Source: Arcticibacter tournemirensis (GTDB lineage: Bacteria > Bacteroidota > Bacteroidia > Sphingobacteriales > Sphingobacteriaceae). Taken from it: a stretch of 64,000 nucleotides of DNA. Of the stretch, positions 52,765 to 62,275 are shown piece after piece (positions within the stretch are counted from its first letter, which is position 1; every line of letters begins with the position of its first letter). The translations under genes and the position numbers were made by a program. Where the stretch lies: NCBI RefSeq assembly GCF_006716645.1, contig NZ_VFPL01000001.1, positions 4,092,001 through 4,156,000 on the forward strand, in the 5' to 3' direction. The notes under the pieces were generated by a model. The model was not told the DNA's origin and searched no databases. It was given only the letters and a program-made list of their open reading frames with translations.

Positions 52765-52906
52765 TACGGAACCAAGTAAGGTGATTCTCCCTGCCTACGG
52801 AAAGGAGTTCGTTTATGCGGCAGCAATCCGTCAGTTTGCCAGCATGATGAATGATCTCCATTCATCTTTAATAGCATACTTCTTTCCCTTGCATGCCTTG
52901 TTATTC

Positions 52907-54952
52907 CTATATTTTAAACTTAAGCAAAATAACATCTTTTGCTGCGACTTGCACTTGCTTCCCTTGCCCTATGTTGTAAAGTCTTCCGGAAAAGACGTCT
53001 GTTGCGACGAAAACGCTTTGCGCTGAAAGCCCTGCTTTTGCAAGATCTAGCACGAAATCCTTTTCTGAATCTCCATAATTAAATACCGCAAGGTAGCAGA
53101 TTCCATCCATTTTTTTCCAAAACACTCCGGTTGCCGACTTTCTGGCGCTTCCATTTAACGGCCGGAAAGTTTTTCCATCGGCTACAAGATTGAGCAGTTC
53201 CTTTTTTTGAAAGAGCTCCTTTGCCCGTGTTGTCCAGGCACCGGCGACAGAGAAATCATCGCCAGTTATAAAAGTTCCGGTAATAACGGCAGACAATGTC
53301 CTGGCTTTATTCTCACCGTAGCTTTCGTTTGCCAGAACCACATGGTCGGCATCCAGGTAGTTGTATAAATAGGTTTGCCACCAACCATATGTTACGCTGT
53401 TAAGCGTGTATTCGGTTTCGCTGATACTTTTAAACGCATCACAGGCAATGCGACGGATGTGGACGTATCGCCCAGTCGCCATGCTGGGAGAAATCGCCGC
53501 ATAAACGAGCATTCGGTTGCCGAGCTGTTTCAACAAATACTCCATCCCTATTTTATAGGCTTGCATTCCCGTTTTAACTTTCCTATTGTAGAATGAGTCT
53601 GCTTCAACCGCCCCATGGCCCAGAAAGTCGATTTTGATCATTTTAAAACCACATTCTTTTAACTTTCCGATTACCAGTTTAATTCTTTCCTGTGTTCCGG
53701 GATGCGTGGGATCTAAAGCACGCGCGCCATCAAAATCATGATATCCTCCGTTAACTTTAGTCCATAGATCCCCGTAAGTAAAAGAACTTCCCTCGACACG
53801 TCTTTCCTTCCCTGCTTTAAATCCCCAATCTGTAAAAGGAGCCCAGTAAACCCCCGGTTGTACTCCTTTGCTCAAACAATATGTGGCAAAGCTTTTAAGC
53901 TCAGAGTAGTCGCCCTCCAGTCCTCCTTTGATCATTTTATCCCAGTAAGAATCAAGATCAACATAGACATCCTTTCCACTTCTAAAGCCACTTAAACTAT
54001 CGGCGAAAAAATCGACCACACGTGTAGCGTTTGAATAAGTGATATTCGTTTGCAATGCTCCCCAACTATTCCAGCCGATAGGTGTCGCTTTATTCCAATA
54101 AAAAATATAAGGTACTTCGGCTTTTCGGTTAGCCTTCCCATACTCTTCCAATCCGGTGCGCCAGTCGTCAAAATATCCAACAAAAAATTTAGCTGACCTT
54201 ATCACATCTCCTTCAATAAATCCGTGGAATCGCTGATCACGGGTAACGTCTTTATCAGAGTAGCCAGAAAATGCTTCCAGCTTATTGCCGGTATATGAAG
54301 CTTTCGTTGCCACGCCGGACTTCCACACCATGTGCTCTACTGAGCCCGCAACTATCGCATTACCGGAATTCTCGTTATAGACCGCACCGACCTCAGAACT
54401 TGTATTTTCCATCCCATCATTACATTCTTTGGCATCGTACCTGATCCAGGCATCGTTATCAAAGGGAACAAAAAGCGAGCGGTTATTCAAATCATTTTCA
54501 TCATTCTTGAAACCGGCGATAAGCGGGGCAAGATAGTTGGATTTAAGATTCTTTCCTTCCAGAGTAATCTCTATAAAAAAGTAGTCTTTGGCCGGATAAG
54601 TATAGATGCAATGCTTTATGATGGGTAATCCGGGAGATCGATATTCGATTGTATGCTTAATACCTTTTCCAAAGAGATCACTTAGTGTTTTTTTAGAATA
54701 ATTATGCGTTTTATAATTTTGTACATATAATAGCTCGTCGTTATTTTTTGCCTGAGCATACCCATTATAAAATATCAGTTTACCGTTCAGGTAAATATCC
54801 ATTTTCCCACTATTGAGGTCGTATTTGATCATGCCATTTTTGCCATATGATATATCTACCCTGTCTGTGGCAGCAAAGGAATCAAGCCGGGATACAAAGA
54901 CAAGTGAGACAAATAAAAAAAGAGCCTTTCTGCACAGTTTAAAAAACACCAT
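52907..54952 (-). CDS. clan GH-D alpha-galactosidase-like enzyme
   Basis: The 681-aa protein has a signal peptide (about 1-27), an N-terminal beta-sandwich (about 35-270) and a TIM barrel with the clan GH-D hallmark GWNSWGA (about residue 292). The nucleophile is probably D442 in MIKIDFLGHG and the acid/base D505 in RRIACDAFKS. Clan members (GH27/GH36) release alpha-galactose or related sugars. Whether it belongs to GH36 or a related family cannot be settled by eye. A short beta-sandwich closes the C-terminus. It has no SusCD partner beside it. Confidence 0.82.
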   Translation of the reverse strand: MVFFKLCRKALFLFVSLVFVSRLDSFAATDRVDISYGKNGMIKYDLNSGKMDIYLNGKLIFYNGYAQAKNNDELLYVQNYKTHNYSKKTLSDLFGKGIKHTIEYRSPGLPIIKHCIYTYPAKDYFFIEITLEGKNLKSNYLAPLIAGFKNDENDLNNRSLFVPFDNDAWIRYDAKECNDGMENTSSEVGAVYNENSGNAIVAGSVEHMVWKSGVATKASYTGNKLEAFSGYSDKDVTRDQRFHGFIEGDVIRSAKFFVGYFDDWRTGLEEYGKANRKAEVPYIFYWNKATPIGWNSWGALQTNITYSNATRVVDFFADSLSGFRSGKDVYVDLDSYWDKMIKGGLEGDYSELKSFATYCLSKGVQPGVYWAPFTDWGFKAGKERRVEGSSFTYGDLWTKVNGGYHDFDGARALDPTHPGTQERIKLVIGKLKECGFKMIKIDFLGHGAVEADSFYNRKVKTGMQAYKIGMEYLLKQLGNRMLVYAAISPSMATGRYVHIRRIACDAFKSISETEYTLNSVTYGWWQTYLYNYLDADHVVLANESYGENKARTLSAVITGTFITGDDFSVAGAWTTRAKELFQKKELLNLVADGKTFRPLNGSARKSATGVFWKKMDGICYLAVFNYGDSEKDFVLDLAKAGLSAQSVFVATDVFSGRLYNIGQGKQVQVAAKDVILLKFKI

Positions 54953-55122
54953 ATTATTCTATACTATTCTACAATAATAGAACAATAGCGGATACGCAAA
55001 AACAAAAACTTTCTATAAGCGGCTGCAATGAACGTGTCAGGATATTCGGCTACAACAAAAGTAGTTTTGGCTACGCTAGTCCGTTCCTAGGGTCGGAAAT
55101 TTGTATTAACAATAATTGACAA

Positions 55123-56019
55123 ATGAAGATCGCAGTAACAGGTTCCTTAGGGAACATCAGCAAACCGCTGACCATTGAATTGCTACAGAAAGGGCATGAA
55201 GTAACCGTTATCAGCAGTAATGCTGGTAAAAGAAAAGACATTGAGGCGCTGGGCGCTTTGGCCGCAATTGGATCTCTGGAAGATGAAGACTTTCTCACTT
55301 CCGTATTTACAGGAAAGGATGCGGTATATACGATGATACCGCCGAATAATTATTTCGACCATACACTCGATCTTCCTGCCTATTATGAAAGGCTGGCAAG
55401 AAACTATGAACAAGCAGTAAATAAATCGGCTGTCAAGCGTTTAGTACATCTAAGCAGTATCGGAGCTCATTTAAAAAAAGGAAACGGAATTCTGGCCAGC
55501 ACGCACGTCGTGGAACAAATTTTGGGTCGGTTGAGTGATGTTACCCTTACGTTTATTCGCCCTACATCTTTTTATTACAACCTGTTGGGTTATATTAATG
55601 GAATAAAAACGGAAGGGCTCATAAGCGCCAACTACGGCACCCAAAATATCATTCCATGGGTATCACCTATTGATATTGCAGCGGCTGTGGCTGAAGAATT
55701 AACAGCACCGGCAGGCACTCCTATTCGTTATGTCGCCAGCGAGGAGCTGAATGGTGACGACACAGCAAAAGTTCTGGGTACAGCTATTGGCATACCCGAT
55801 TTAAAATGGAAACTTATCAGCGATGAAGAAGCATTGAATGGGCTATTGACTATAGGAATGAATCCCTCAATTGCAGCCGGACTGGTAGAAATGTATGGTG
55901 CGCTGCAAACAGGGTTGCTATCTGCAGACTATTATTGTAACCGGCCTGAAAAAATGGGCACTGTGAAGCTTGCCGACTATGCAAAGGAATTTGCTGCTGT
56001 TTACAACTCGCAGTGCTAA
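55123..56019 (+). CDS. NAD(P)H-binding NmrA-like protein
   Basis: The 298-aa protein is an atypical short-chain dehydrogenase of the NmrA/NAD(P)H-binding type: MKIAVTGSLGNISKPLTIEL (GxxGxxG-like), LVHLSSIGAHLKKGNG and RPTSFYYNLLGYI. It lacks the canonical Tyr-Lys pair, as usual for this group, which includes quinone reductases and redox sensors. It precedes an AraC regulator by 86 nt on the same strand. Confidence 0.9.
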   Translation: MKIAVTGSLGNISKPLTIELLQKGHEVTVISSNAGKRKDIEALGALAAIGSLEDEDFLTSVFTGKDAVYTMIPPNNYFDHTLDLPAYYERLARNYEQAVNKSAVKRLVHLSSIGAHLKKGNGILASTHVVEQILGRLSDVTLTFIRPTSFYYNLLGYINGIKTEGLISANYGTQNIIPWVSPIDIAAAVAEELTAPAGTPIRYVASEELNGDDTAKVLGTAIGIPDLKWKLISDEEALNGLLTIGMNPSIAAGLVEMYGALQTGLLSADYYCNRPEKMGTVKLADYAKEFAAVYNSQC

Positions 56020-56105
56020 GTTATACGTAATAAGTTGTAAATTATAAGTGTAAAGCGCAAGCACCTCCATAACAGCATTATCAACAGAATCATTATATTG
56101 TATTC

Positions 56106-57026
56106 ATGCCTGGAAAAAAAATCATTCACTTAAAAAGCATCACGGAATTTCATCGCAGTCGTGGATTAGAGGCACCTCAGCATCCGCTGATAAGTATTGT
56201 AAATTACGCGGATATTCAACTGTCTGCTGATACTGCCGACGTAAACTGGGTTTGCGATTTTTATTCCATTGCAGTTAAAAGAAATTTAAATGCTAAACTG
56301 CATTATGGGCAACAGGAATATGATTTTGACGAAGGGGTAATGTTCTTTATCGCTCCCGGGCAGGTATATGGTGTATCTTTTGAAGGCGCTGCTACATGGG
56401 AACGTTCGGGATGGATTTTATTGTTACATCCCGACTTTCTATGGAATACTTCATTAGGTACCAGCATCAAGGGGTACGAATATTTTGGTTACTCAGCGAA
56501 TGAGGCACTTCATCTTTCCGAGAAGGAAGAAGCGACAATGAAGGGGATTATTGATAACATCAGGCAGGAATATCACAATAATCTGGACAGGTTTAGTCAA
56601 AACATCATTATTGCCCAAATAGAAACGCTGTTATTTTACGCTGACAGGTTTTATCAACGTCAGTTTATCACGCGAAAAATATCTAATCATAAAATATTAT
56701 CGCGATTCGAAATTATATTAAACGAGTATTTTAGCTCCTGTAAACAGATAAACAGCGGCTTGCCATCCGTACAGTATATCGCCGACTCATTGAACGTATC
56801 TCCTAATTACTTAAGCGGTTTATTGAAAAGCCTTACAGGTGAGACTACTCAGCAACACATTCATAACTATCTGATTGAGAAAGCGAAAGAAAGACTATCA
56901 GCCACAACATTATCGGTTAGTGAGATTGCTTACGAGCTGGGATTTGAGCATCCTCAGTCCTTCAGCAAACTGTTCAAGTTAAAAACGGATGTTTCACCCC
57001 TTGAATTCAGAGCAAAGTTCAACTGA
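56106..57026 (+). CDS. AraC family transcriptional regulator (306 aa)
   Basis: This regulator is a paralogue of the one at 36755, sharing QHPLISI, YDFDEG, NYLSGLLKSLTG and FEHPQSFSKLFK. It has a cupin-like N-terminal sensing domain and a C-terminal AraC helix-turn-helix (about 205-306). It follows an NmrA-like oxidoreductase, just as its paralogue follows an SDR. Regulation of its neighbour is the natural inference. Confidence 0.93.
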   Translation: MPGKKIIHLKSITEFHRSRGLEAPQHPLISIVNYADIQLSADTADVNWVCDFYSIAVKRNLNAKLHYGQQEYDFDEGVMFFIAPGQVYGVSFEGAATWERSGWILLLHPDFLWNTSLGTSIKGYEYFGYSANEALHLSEKEEATMKGIIDNIRQEYHNNLDRFSQNIIIAQIETLLFYADRFYQRQFITRKISNHKILSRFEIILNEYFSSCKQINSGLPSVQYIADSLNVSPNYLSGLLKSLTGETTQQHIHNYLIEKAKERLSATTLSVSEIAYELGFEHPQSFSKLFKLKTDVSPLEFRAKFN

Positions 57027-57063
57027 CAAACTATCTATGGATTCCTTCGAGTGCCGTTGGGCA

Positions 57064-57287
57064 CTAATCACTATTCTCGTCTTTTAAGCCTCTTAATAAG
57101 GCATAAATAGCCATGCTATGGCCATGACCCAGCCCAAAGTCTTCTTTAAGCCAATTTGTAATTTCTCCGGCTTTTACCTTCAGTTCTCCATTTTGAATAA
57201 AACCCTTGTCTTCGGCGAGTGCTTTAAACTCCGCGGGCCTTTGCCTGTTTTTTCTTTGATAGTTTTGAGATATCCTTGAAACGACAT
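57064..57287 (-). pseudogene. DUF4287 gene with a single frameshift
   Basis: From the ATG at 57287 one frame gives MSFQGYLKTIKEKTGK, the expected DUF4287 start. After about position 57243 the homology continues in another frame as RPAEFKALAEDKGF, KVKAGEITNWLKEDFGLG and HGHSMAIYALL to the stop at 57064. One base appears to be missing near 57238-57243. Either the gene is broken or this is a sequence error. An open frame extends upstream to 57339, but that runs into a terminator hairpin and is not a real start. The family has no known role. Confidence 0.8.
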
Positions 57288-57310
57288 ATTGATAAGTAAA
57301 TTTCTCTAAT

Positions 57311-57350
57311 ATAAGAAAAGCGGCGATGACTTTCGTCACCGCCGCTTTTT
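57311..57350 (-). terminator. strong terminator after the third SusCD pair
   Basis: Thirteen-nt arms (57318-57330 and 57335-57347; cores GCGGCG and CGCCGC) enclose a 4-nt TTTC/GAAA loop with a single mismatch. On the minus strand it is followed by TTTTCTT, and on the plus strand by TTTTT. It closes the SusCD operon and separates it from the DUF4287 gene. Confidence 0.85.
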
Positions 57351-57369
57351 CCTGATTTGCCTTAGATAT

Positions 57370-58803
57370 TTAATATCTGTCGAACCACAGATGTGTAAGC
57401 AGATTATCTGTACCCTGAACATTTACTGCGTCCTGATAGCTCTTACTGTTCAAAGTTTGTTCTGTACCGGGATAAATAAACCGAACAGGAATCTTCCCGT
57501 TGAGCACTCCCGCGGCGGCGGGCTGCAACTGTGGATAATCAAGCCGGCGCCATTCGGCGAAGGCTTCCAATCCCTGGCCGAACAAGGCGATCCATTTCTG
57601 GTCTCCGATAGATCTCTTGTAATTTGCAGGATTATATTTTACCGAACTCTGAGCAAGGTAGTCGTTAATAACTGTTTGACTCGCGATACCGTATTGATTG
57701 AAGGAAGCAGCAATCGCCTTGTTATAGAAATCCCCGGCATCTTCATTACTTAAGCCGCGCGCGGCTGCTTCTGCCCGTAGAAACAGGACTTCAGCGTATG
57801 TTAAGATAACTGCAGGGGCCTCGGCTGCTGTGAAATATCCACCAGGTCTTGAGGTTTTGGATAATCCGAGATTGGCTGCATCGCCAGTTGTAAGTCCGTT
57901 TGGTACGCCAACATATTTAGTAGTGTCTTTAGGGAGTTCGGCATATACCGGCAGCCTGGGATCATTCAGATCATATAACCGGTCTACCACCGTCTTCGAG
58001 ATCCGGGAATCCTGACGGGTGGAAAAAATAGCTGCAACAGGATTCCAGTTTGGCGAAGCCTCATATGTTACTTTAGCATTTTCAGCGTTATTGCTGATCA
58101 GGCCGGCAGGGCTCGCAAGCACCTGGGCTACGATTTGCTTTGACAATTCCGGTTCTCTATCGGAGATCCGAAGAGCGATACGAAGTTTCAAAGAGTTTGC
58201 GAACTTCTTCCAGTTGCCAATACTCCCCTTGTAAATTGCATCTCCGCTTATTGGTGCAGATCCTTCCGTCAGCGTCGTCAAAGCTAAATCCAGCTCCTCC
58301 AGTATCCCATGATATACATCCTGCTGTTTGTCGTACACTGGATTGGGATACTGATCGATGTTACCGGCCTGTGAATACGGGACATCTCCAAAGGCATCCG
58401 TTAGCAGCTGAAAGTCCCATGCGCGAAGAATATGTGCGACACCTGCGTAGTTCGGATTGCCCTGTGCTTCACCAAGGTCAATAATCGTGTTGAGATCGGT
58501 AATGTTATTTGCGTATACCGTAGCCCAAAAGGAAGAAAAGCTGGCGTTGCTAAATACATACCGGTCGACGTCGGTATACTGAATTCTGGCCCACTGCTGT
58601 ATAAATAATTGACTGGCACTGTAATTAGCGGTACTTCCCCAATAATTGTCGGCCGCCGATTTGATAACCGAGGTTAAAAGATAATCGGGTTGCGGGCTCT
58701 CTGCCGCATTCGGATTTTTATTAATATCCGATAGTTCTTTCTGGCAGGAAACTAATATGGAACTGGCTACCAAAATTGTCCATATATATATAATCTTTTT
58801 CAT
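57370..58803 (-). CDS. SusD-like_2 family outer-membrane lipoprotein (third pair)
   Basis: The 477-aa protein has a lipoprotein signal (SILVSCQKEL, Cys20) and the SusD-like_2 type start DINKNPNAAESPQPDYLLTS. Helical repeats follow (AHILRAWDFQLLTDAFGDVPYS, LRIALRISDREPELSKQIV) and it ends LTHLWFDRY. This subfamily is shorter than classical SusD and often serves non-starch ligands. It follows its SusC partner by 9 nt and precedes a terminator. Confidence 0.94.
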   Translation of the reverse strand: MKKIIYIWTILVASSILVSCQKELSDINKNPNAAESPQPDYLLTSVIKSAADNYWGSTANYSASQLFIQQWARIQYTDVDRYVFSNASFSSFWATVYANNITDLNTIIDLGEAQGNPNYAGVAHILRAWDFQLLTDAFGDVPYSQAGNIDQYPNPVYDKQQDVYHGILEELDLALTTLTEGSAPISGDAIYKGSIGNWKKFANSLKLRIALRISDREPELSKQIVAQVLASPAGLISNNAENAKVTYEASPNWNPVAAIFSTRQDSRISKTVVDRLYDLNDPRLPVYAELPKDTTKYVGVPNGLTTGDAANLGLSKTSRPGGYFTAAEAPAVILTYAEVLFLRAEAAARGLSNEDAGDFYNKAIAASFNQYGIASQTVINDYLAQSSVKYNPANYKRSIGDQKWIALFGQGLEAFAEWRRLDYPQLQPAAAGVLNGKIPVRFIYPGTEQTLNSKSYQDAVNVQGTDNLLTHLWFDRY

Positions 58804-58812
58804 GATGTCGTT

Positions 58813-61800
58813 TTAAAATTTCAGGTTTAAATTAAGTCCGAAACTGCGGGTACTGGGGTAAGTCAGGTCTTCCAGGCCCTGACCGTTACCGGTATTGAAA
58901 GCTGTTTCAGGATCAATATTTGGAACTTCCTTATGGATGATAAACAGGTTCCGCCCCACTAAAGAAACCACAGCGTTCTGAAGTCCGATCTTTTTAAGGA
59001 ATGAAGGATTGAAAGCGTAACCGAGCTTCAGCTCCCTAAACTTAACGTAGGAGGCACTGTAAACATATTGCTCGTCAATGCTTGAACGGGACTTATAATA
59101 TTGAGAAGCTGCGATAATCTGCGTGTTCGGACTTCCGTTTTCTCCTACACCTGCGAATATGATACCATCATCATATACAGTAACGCCTGCAGGAGCCGGA
59201 CCATTAAGCGGCATCGCAGGATTACGCTTATCATTCCCAGGATAATAATACTCAAGCCCCCCGTGCTCTTTATCACGTCCCGGCAGCGTTTGTCTGAGTA
59301 CCCCGGTGTAATCGCCGGTAGAATTGGTTCCTGAATATAAACTGCCGCCGATGCTGGCATCGATAAGGAAGCTCAGGCTGACTTTCTTATAACTGAAGCT
59401 GTTATTTATGCCCCCGATCCAGTTGGGAGGGAAATGCCCCAGTTCTTTCAGTGTTGGATCGGACTGTGGCAATCCGTCTTCACCTACCACAATATTCCCG
59501 TTTGAATCACGAAGGTAGCCTATGCCGACTATAGTGCCGTAAGGGCGTCCGGATGCGGCAATAACTTGTGCAGTGCCATCGGTTCCCAGAATCTGAGGCT
59601 CAATATCATAAGTGCGGCTCCTGTTTGCGGCGAAATTTATATCGGCGTCCCATTGGAAGGCTTTTGTTTTTATTGGCGTAAGTCCAAGCTGTACCTCCAA
59701 ACCTTTGTTTTTAATCTCTCCAATATTTGTTACCCGCTTGTTATAACCAGCAGTAGGAGTTACATTTATCTCGAGGATTTGGTTCTTGCTTCTTGTGTTA
59801 TACACACTCAGGTCTAACCGCACACGACCTGAAAAGAAACCGGCCTCCAACCCTAATTCTGTTGAAGTTGTCATCTCCGGCTGAAGCAAAGGATTATTTT
59901 TGGTACCAGAGGTTGTTAACACAGGATAACCATTAAAAGGAGATCCAAAGTTGTAGTTGTCAAGTAATTTATAGGGATCTGCATCGGCGCCAACCTTTGC
60001 CCATCCTGCACGGATTTTCCCATAACTAAATATGTTGCTTTGTATCTTTAAAAGATCGCTCCACACGAGTGTTCCGTTTACGGAAGGGTAAAAGTACGAC
60101 CGGTGCTCTGCGGGTAGAGTAGATGACCAGTCGTTTCTACCGGTAACATTAATAAAAGCATAATCTCTAAACCCTAATTGGGCAGAGCCGTAAACACTGT
60201 AAACGCGTCTGCGGGTTAATACGCTTGCAGATACTAAAGGATCCCGTGAGTTGGCAAGTGTGTATACATTTGCTACTGCAAGCCGGGGAGCTCTCTGATC
60301 ATTTTCTTCATACGTATTATTTCTGAGGTTGGCTCCGGCAAGTGCATTTACAGTAAAATCTGAATTGATCTTTCTATCGTAATTTAGATTAAGCTCTGTA
60401 TTGTTTTCATTCACCTTGTAACCGGTCTCCTGGTAAGATCCAAAAGGGGTGCCGCTGGTACCGTATGCAATACGCAGTTTGCGCCGGTCGTTATAATTAT
60501 CCACGCCAGACCGAAAATTCACGCTAAGGGATGAGTTGATATCATACTTCAGTCCAACGTTCCCCGTGATACGGTCACGCCGCTGCTGAACTGTATTCTC
60601 ATAAGCTCCAAAATAAAGGTTTGGATAATACGCATTATTCCAGTTATTGGGACTGCCGGTTGAAAAATACGACTCTTTCAGCTTATCTATATCCACCTGC
60701 CGGCCAAACCATGCGAATTGTAACATCGTACTGGTTGCCCTGCGCCCTCCTACTCCGGGAAGATTAGGAGCATCGGTGATAAAATAATTACCGGTAGTGG
60801 TAAGTGTTAAACGCGGATCAAGCTTAAAGGAAGTATTAAACGACACATTTCTTTTATTCAACTTTGTGTTCGGCGTTATCCCCGTTTGATGCGAATTGTT
60901 AAATGACACCCTGTAGTTATACTTGTCGGCAGCATCAGCTATAGAAATACCATTATCTGTGAGAAACCCGGTTTCGAAGTAGTCTTTTACATTATCGGGA
61001 TGAGGAACAAAAGGCACGGGAACCCCGTTGGAGCCAAACTGGGGTATCAAGCGCCCGTCCATCTTCGGCCCCCAGCTTTCGTCGACGTTATCGTTTAGGC
61101 CGCCCCCGTTTCCATCCACGTAACTGAACTGCCCGTTTGCTCCCTGTCCAAAAACATCCTGATACTCCGGCAGCACCAGGGGCTTATCAAAAACGTTATT
61201 GGAGTTCAATGTAATTCCCAAACCCTCCTTCTTACGGCCGGATTTTGTTTTGATGAGCACCACACCATGGGCAGCACGCGAACCGTATAGAGCAGCTGCG
61301 GTAGGTCCTTTAAGGACGCTTATCGATTCAATATCTTCAGAATTAAGGTCTGAAATGGCGTTGGCATAATCACGGCTTCCTCCTGCTCCCAGTTGTGAAT
61401 TATCCACAGGAACATTATCAACAATAAACAATGGCTGATTATTATTGCTGATGGAAGTTTCACCCCTGATTACGATCCTGGATGAACCCATATTACCCTG
61501 TGAATTGGTAACGCGAACGCCGGCGACTTTTCCGGACAACGCATTCACCAGATTAGTCGATTTTGCGGTAGACACGGCTCCCGATTTAATCTCCTGCACT
61601 GCATACCCCAGGGATTTTCTCGCTTTGCTGACACCCAGGGCCGTAACAACCACCTCATTAAGCGAATTACTTGAGGCAGAGAGATAGACTGTGAGAGGCG
61701 TGGTTTCCGTGGTGACTGCCACACGTTGTAACTGATATCCCAGATAGGTAAAACTAAGCGTATCACCCGTGTTGACCCGGATTCTAAAAGCCCCGCTTTC

Positions 61801-61968
61801 GTTGGTGATCGCTTTCGCACCTTTGTTGGATGAAATATTAACGCCTATCAGGGGATCACCCACGCCCCGCTCTCTGACACTGCCAGAGATTGTCCTTTCC
61901 TGGGCACTCGAATTGTGTAAGGATAGAAGAGCCAGGAAGAATATAAGAAACAGTATTTTTACTTTCAT
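58813..61968 (-). CDS. SusC/RagA-family TonB-dependent transporter (third pair)
   Basis: The 1051-aa protein has a signal peptide (about 1-22), a carboxypeptidase-regulatory-like domain (about 24-95; ISGSVRERGVGDPLIGVNI), linker NEVVVTALGVSKARKSLGYA, a plug with VLKGPTAAALYGSRAAHGVVL, and a full barrel. It is the first gene of a two-gene operon with the SusD-like_2 gene. No degradative enzyme or dedicated regulator lies beside it; the next gene upstream is a cysteine desulfurase transcribed in the same direction 307 nt away. Confidence 0.96.
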   Translation of the reverse strand: MKVKILFLIFFLALLSLHNSSAQERTISGSVRERGVGDPLIGVNISSNKGAKAITNESGAFRIRVNTGDTLSFTYLGYQLQRVAVTTETTPLTVYLSASSNSLNEVVVTALGVSKARKSLGYAVQEIKSGAVSTAKSTNLVNALSGKVAGVRVTNSQGNMGSSRIVIRGETSISNNNQPLFIVDNVPVDNSQLGAGGSRDYANAISDLNSEDIESISVLKGPTAAALYGSRAAHGVVLIKTKSGRKKEGLGITLNSNNVFDKPLVLPEYQDVFGQGANGQFSYVDGNGGGLNDNVDESWGPKMDGRLIPQFGSNGVPVPFVPHPDNVKDYFETGFLTDNGISIADAADKYNYRVSFNNSHQTGITPNTKLNKRNVSFNTSFKLDPRLTLTTTGNYFITDAPNLPGVGGRRATSTMLQFAWFGRQVDIDKLKESYFSTGSPNNWNNAYYPNLYFGAYENTVQQRRDRITGNVGLKYDINSSLSVNFRSGVDNYNDRRKLRIAYGTSGTPFGSYQETGYKVNENNTELNLNYDRKINSDFTVNALAGANLRNNTYEENDQRAPRLAVANVYTLANSRDPLVSASVLTRRRVYSVYGSAQLGFRDYAFINVTGRNDWSSTLPAEHRSYFYPSVNGTLVWSDLLKIQSNIFSYGKIRAGWAKVGADADPYKLLDNYNFGSPFNGYPVLTTSGTKNNPLLQPEMTTSTELGLEAGFFSGRVRLDLSVYNTRSKNQILEINVTPTAGYNKRVTNIGEIKNKGLEVQLGLTPIKTKAFQWDADINFAANRSRTYDIEPQILGTDGTAQVIAASGRPYGTIVGIGYLRDSNGNIVVGEDGLPQSDPTLKELGHFPPNWIGGINNSFSYKKVSLSFLIDASIGGSLYSGTNSTGDYTGVLRQTLPGRDKEHGGLEYYYPGNDKRNPAMPLNGPAPAGVTVYDDGIIFAGVGENGSPNTQIIAASQYYKSRSSIDEQYVYSASYVKFRELKLGYAFNPSFLKKIGLQNAVVSLVGRNLFIIHKEVPNIDPETAFNTGNGQGLEDLTYPSTRSFGLNLNLKF

Positions 61969-62275
61969 TGTAGTATTTTCAAAATTTTAATTACTAAGAT
62001 TCCCAGTCCTGCCAAGGACTAGCCAGACGAAGCAACTATACCGTCGCTGTCTTATTACATTAAATTATTAAAGCTTGATTTTTAATTTATTACCCTTCAG
62101 GCAATAGCGGAGAACTATGCGCAACACATTCGGCAACAACACGATACTATTTCACTGGTAGATGAATAGACGTTAAAAATTGAAGTAGATTGCCCTGCGA
62201 CATCAAAAAGAAGTGGTGAATTTTTCATTTTATATATTGAAGTATAGAAAGATTATTATTATCGAAGATTTTGCC
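61969..62275. other. 307-nt gap upstream of the third SusC
   Basis: No ORF with family resemblance and no exact TAnnTTTG on the minus strand; TATAGTTG (one mismatch) occurs in the SusC leader. A small hairpin AGTCCT/AGGACT (62005-62020, loop GCCA) lies in the presumed leader of SusC. No clear terminator follows the cysteine desulfurase. Confidence 0.35.

Noticed and set aside
57288..57339. Longer open frame suggesting a DUF4287 start at 57339
   Set aside because: The extension lies inside a strong terminator stem and the expected family start is in another frame from 57287, so the long frame is an artefact of the frameshift.
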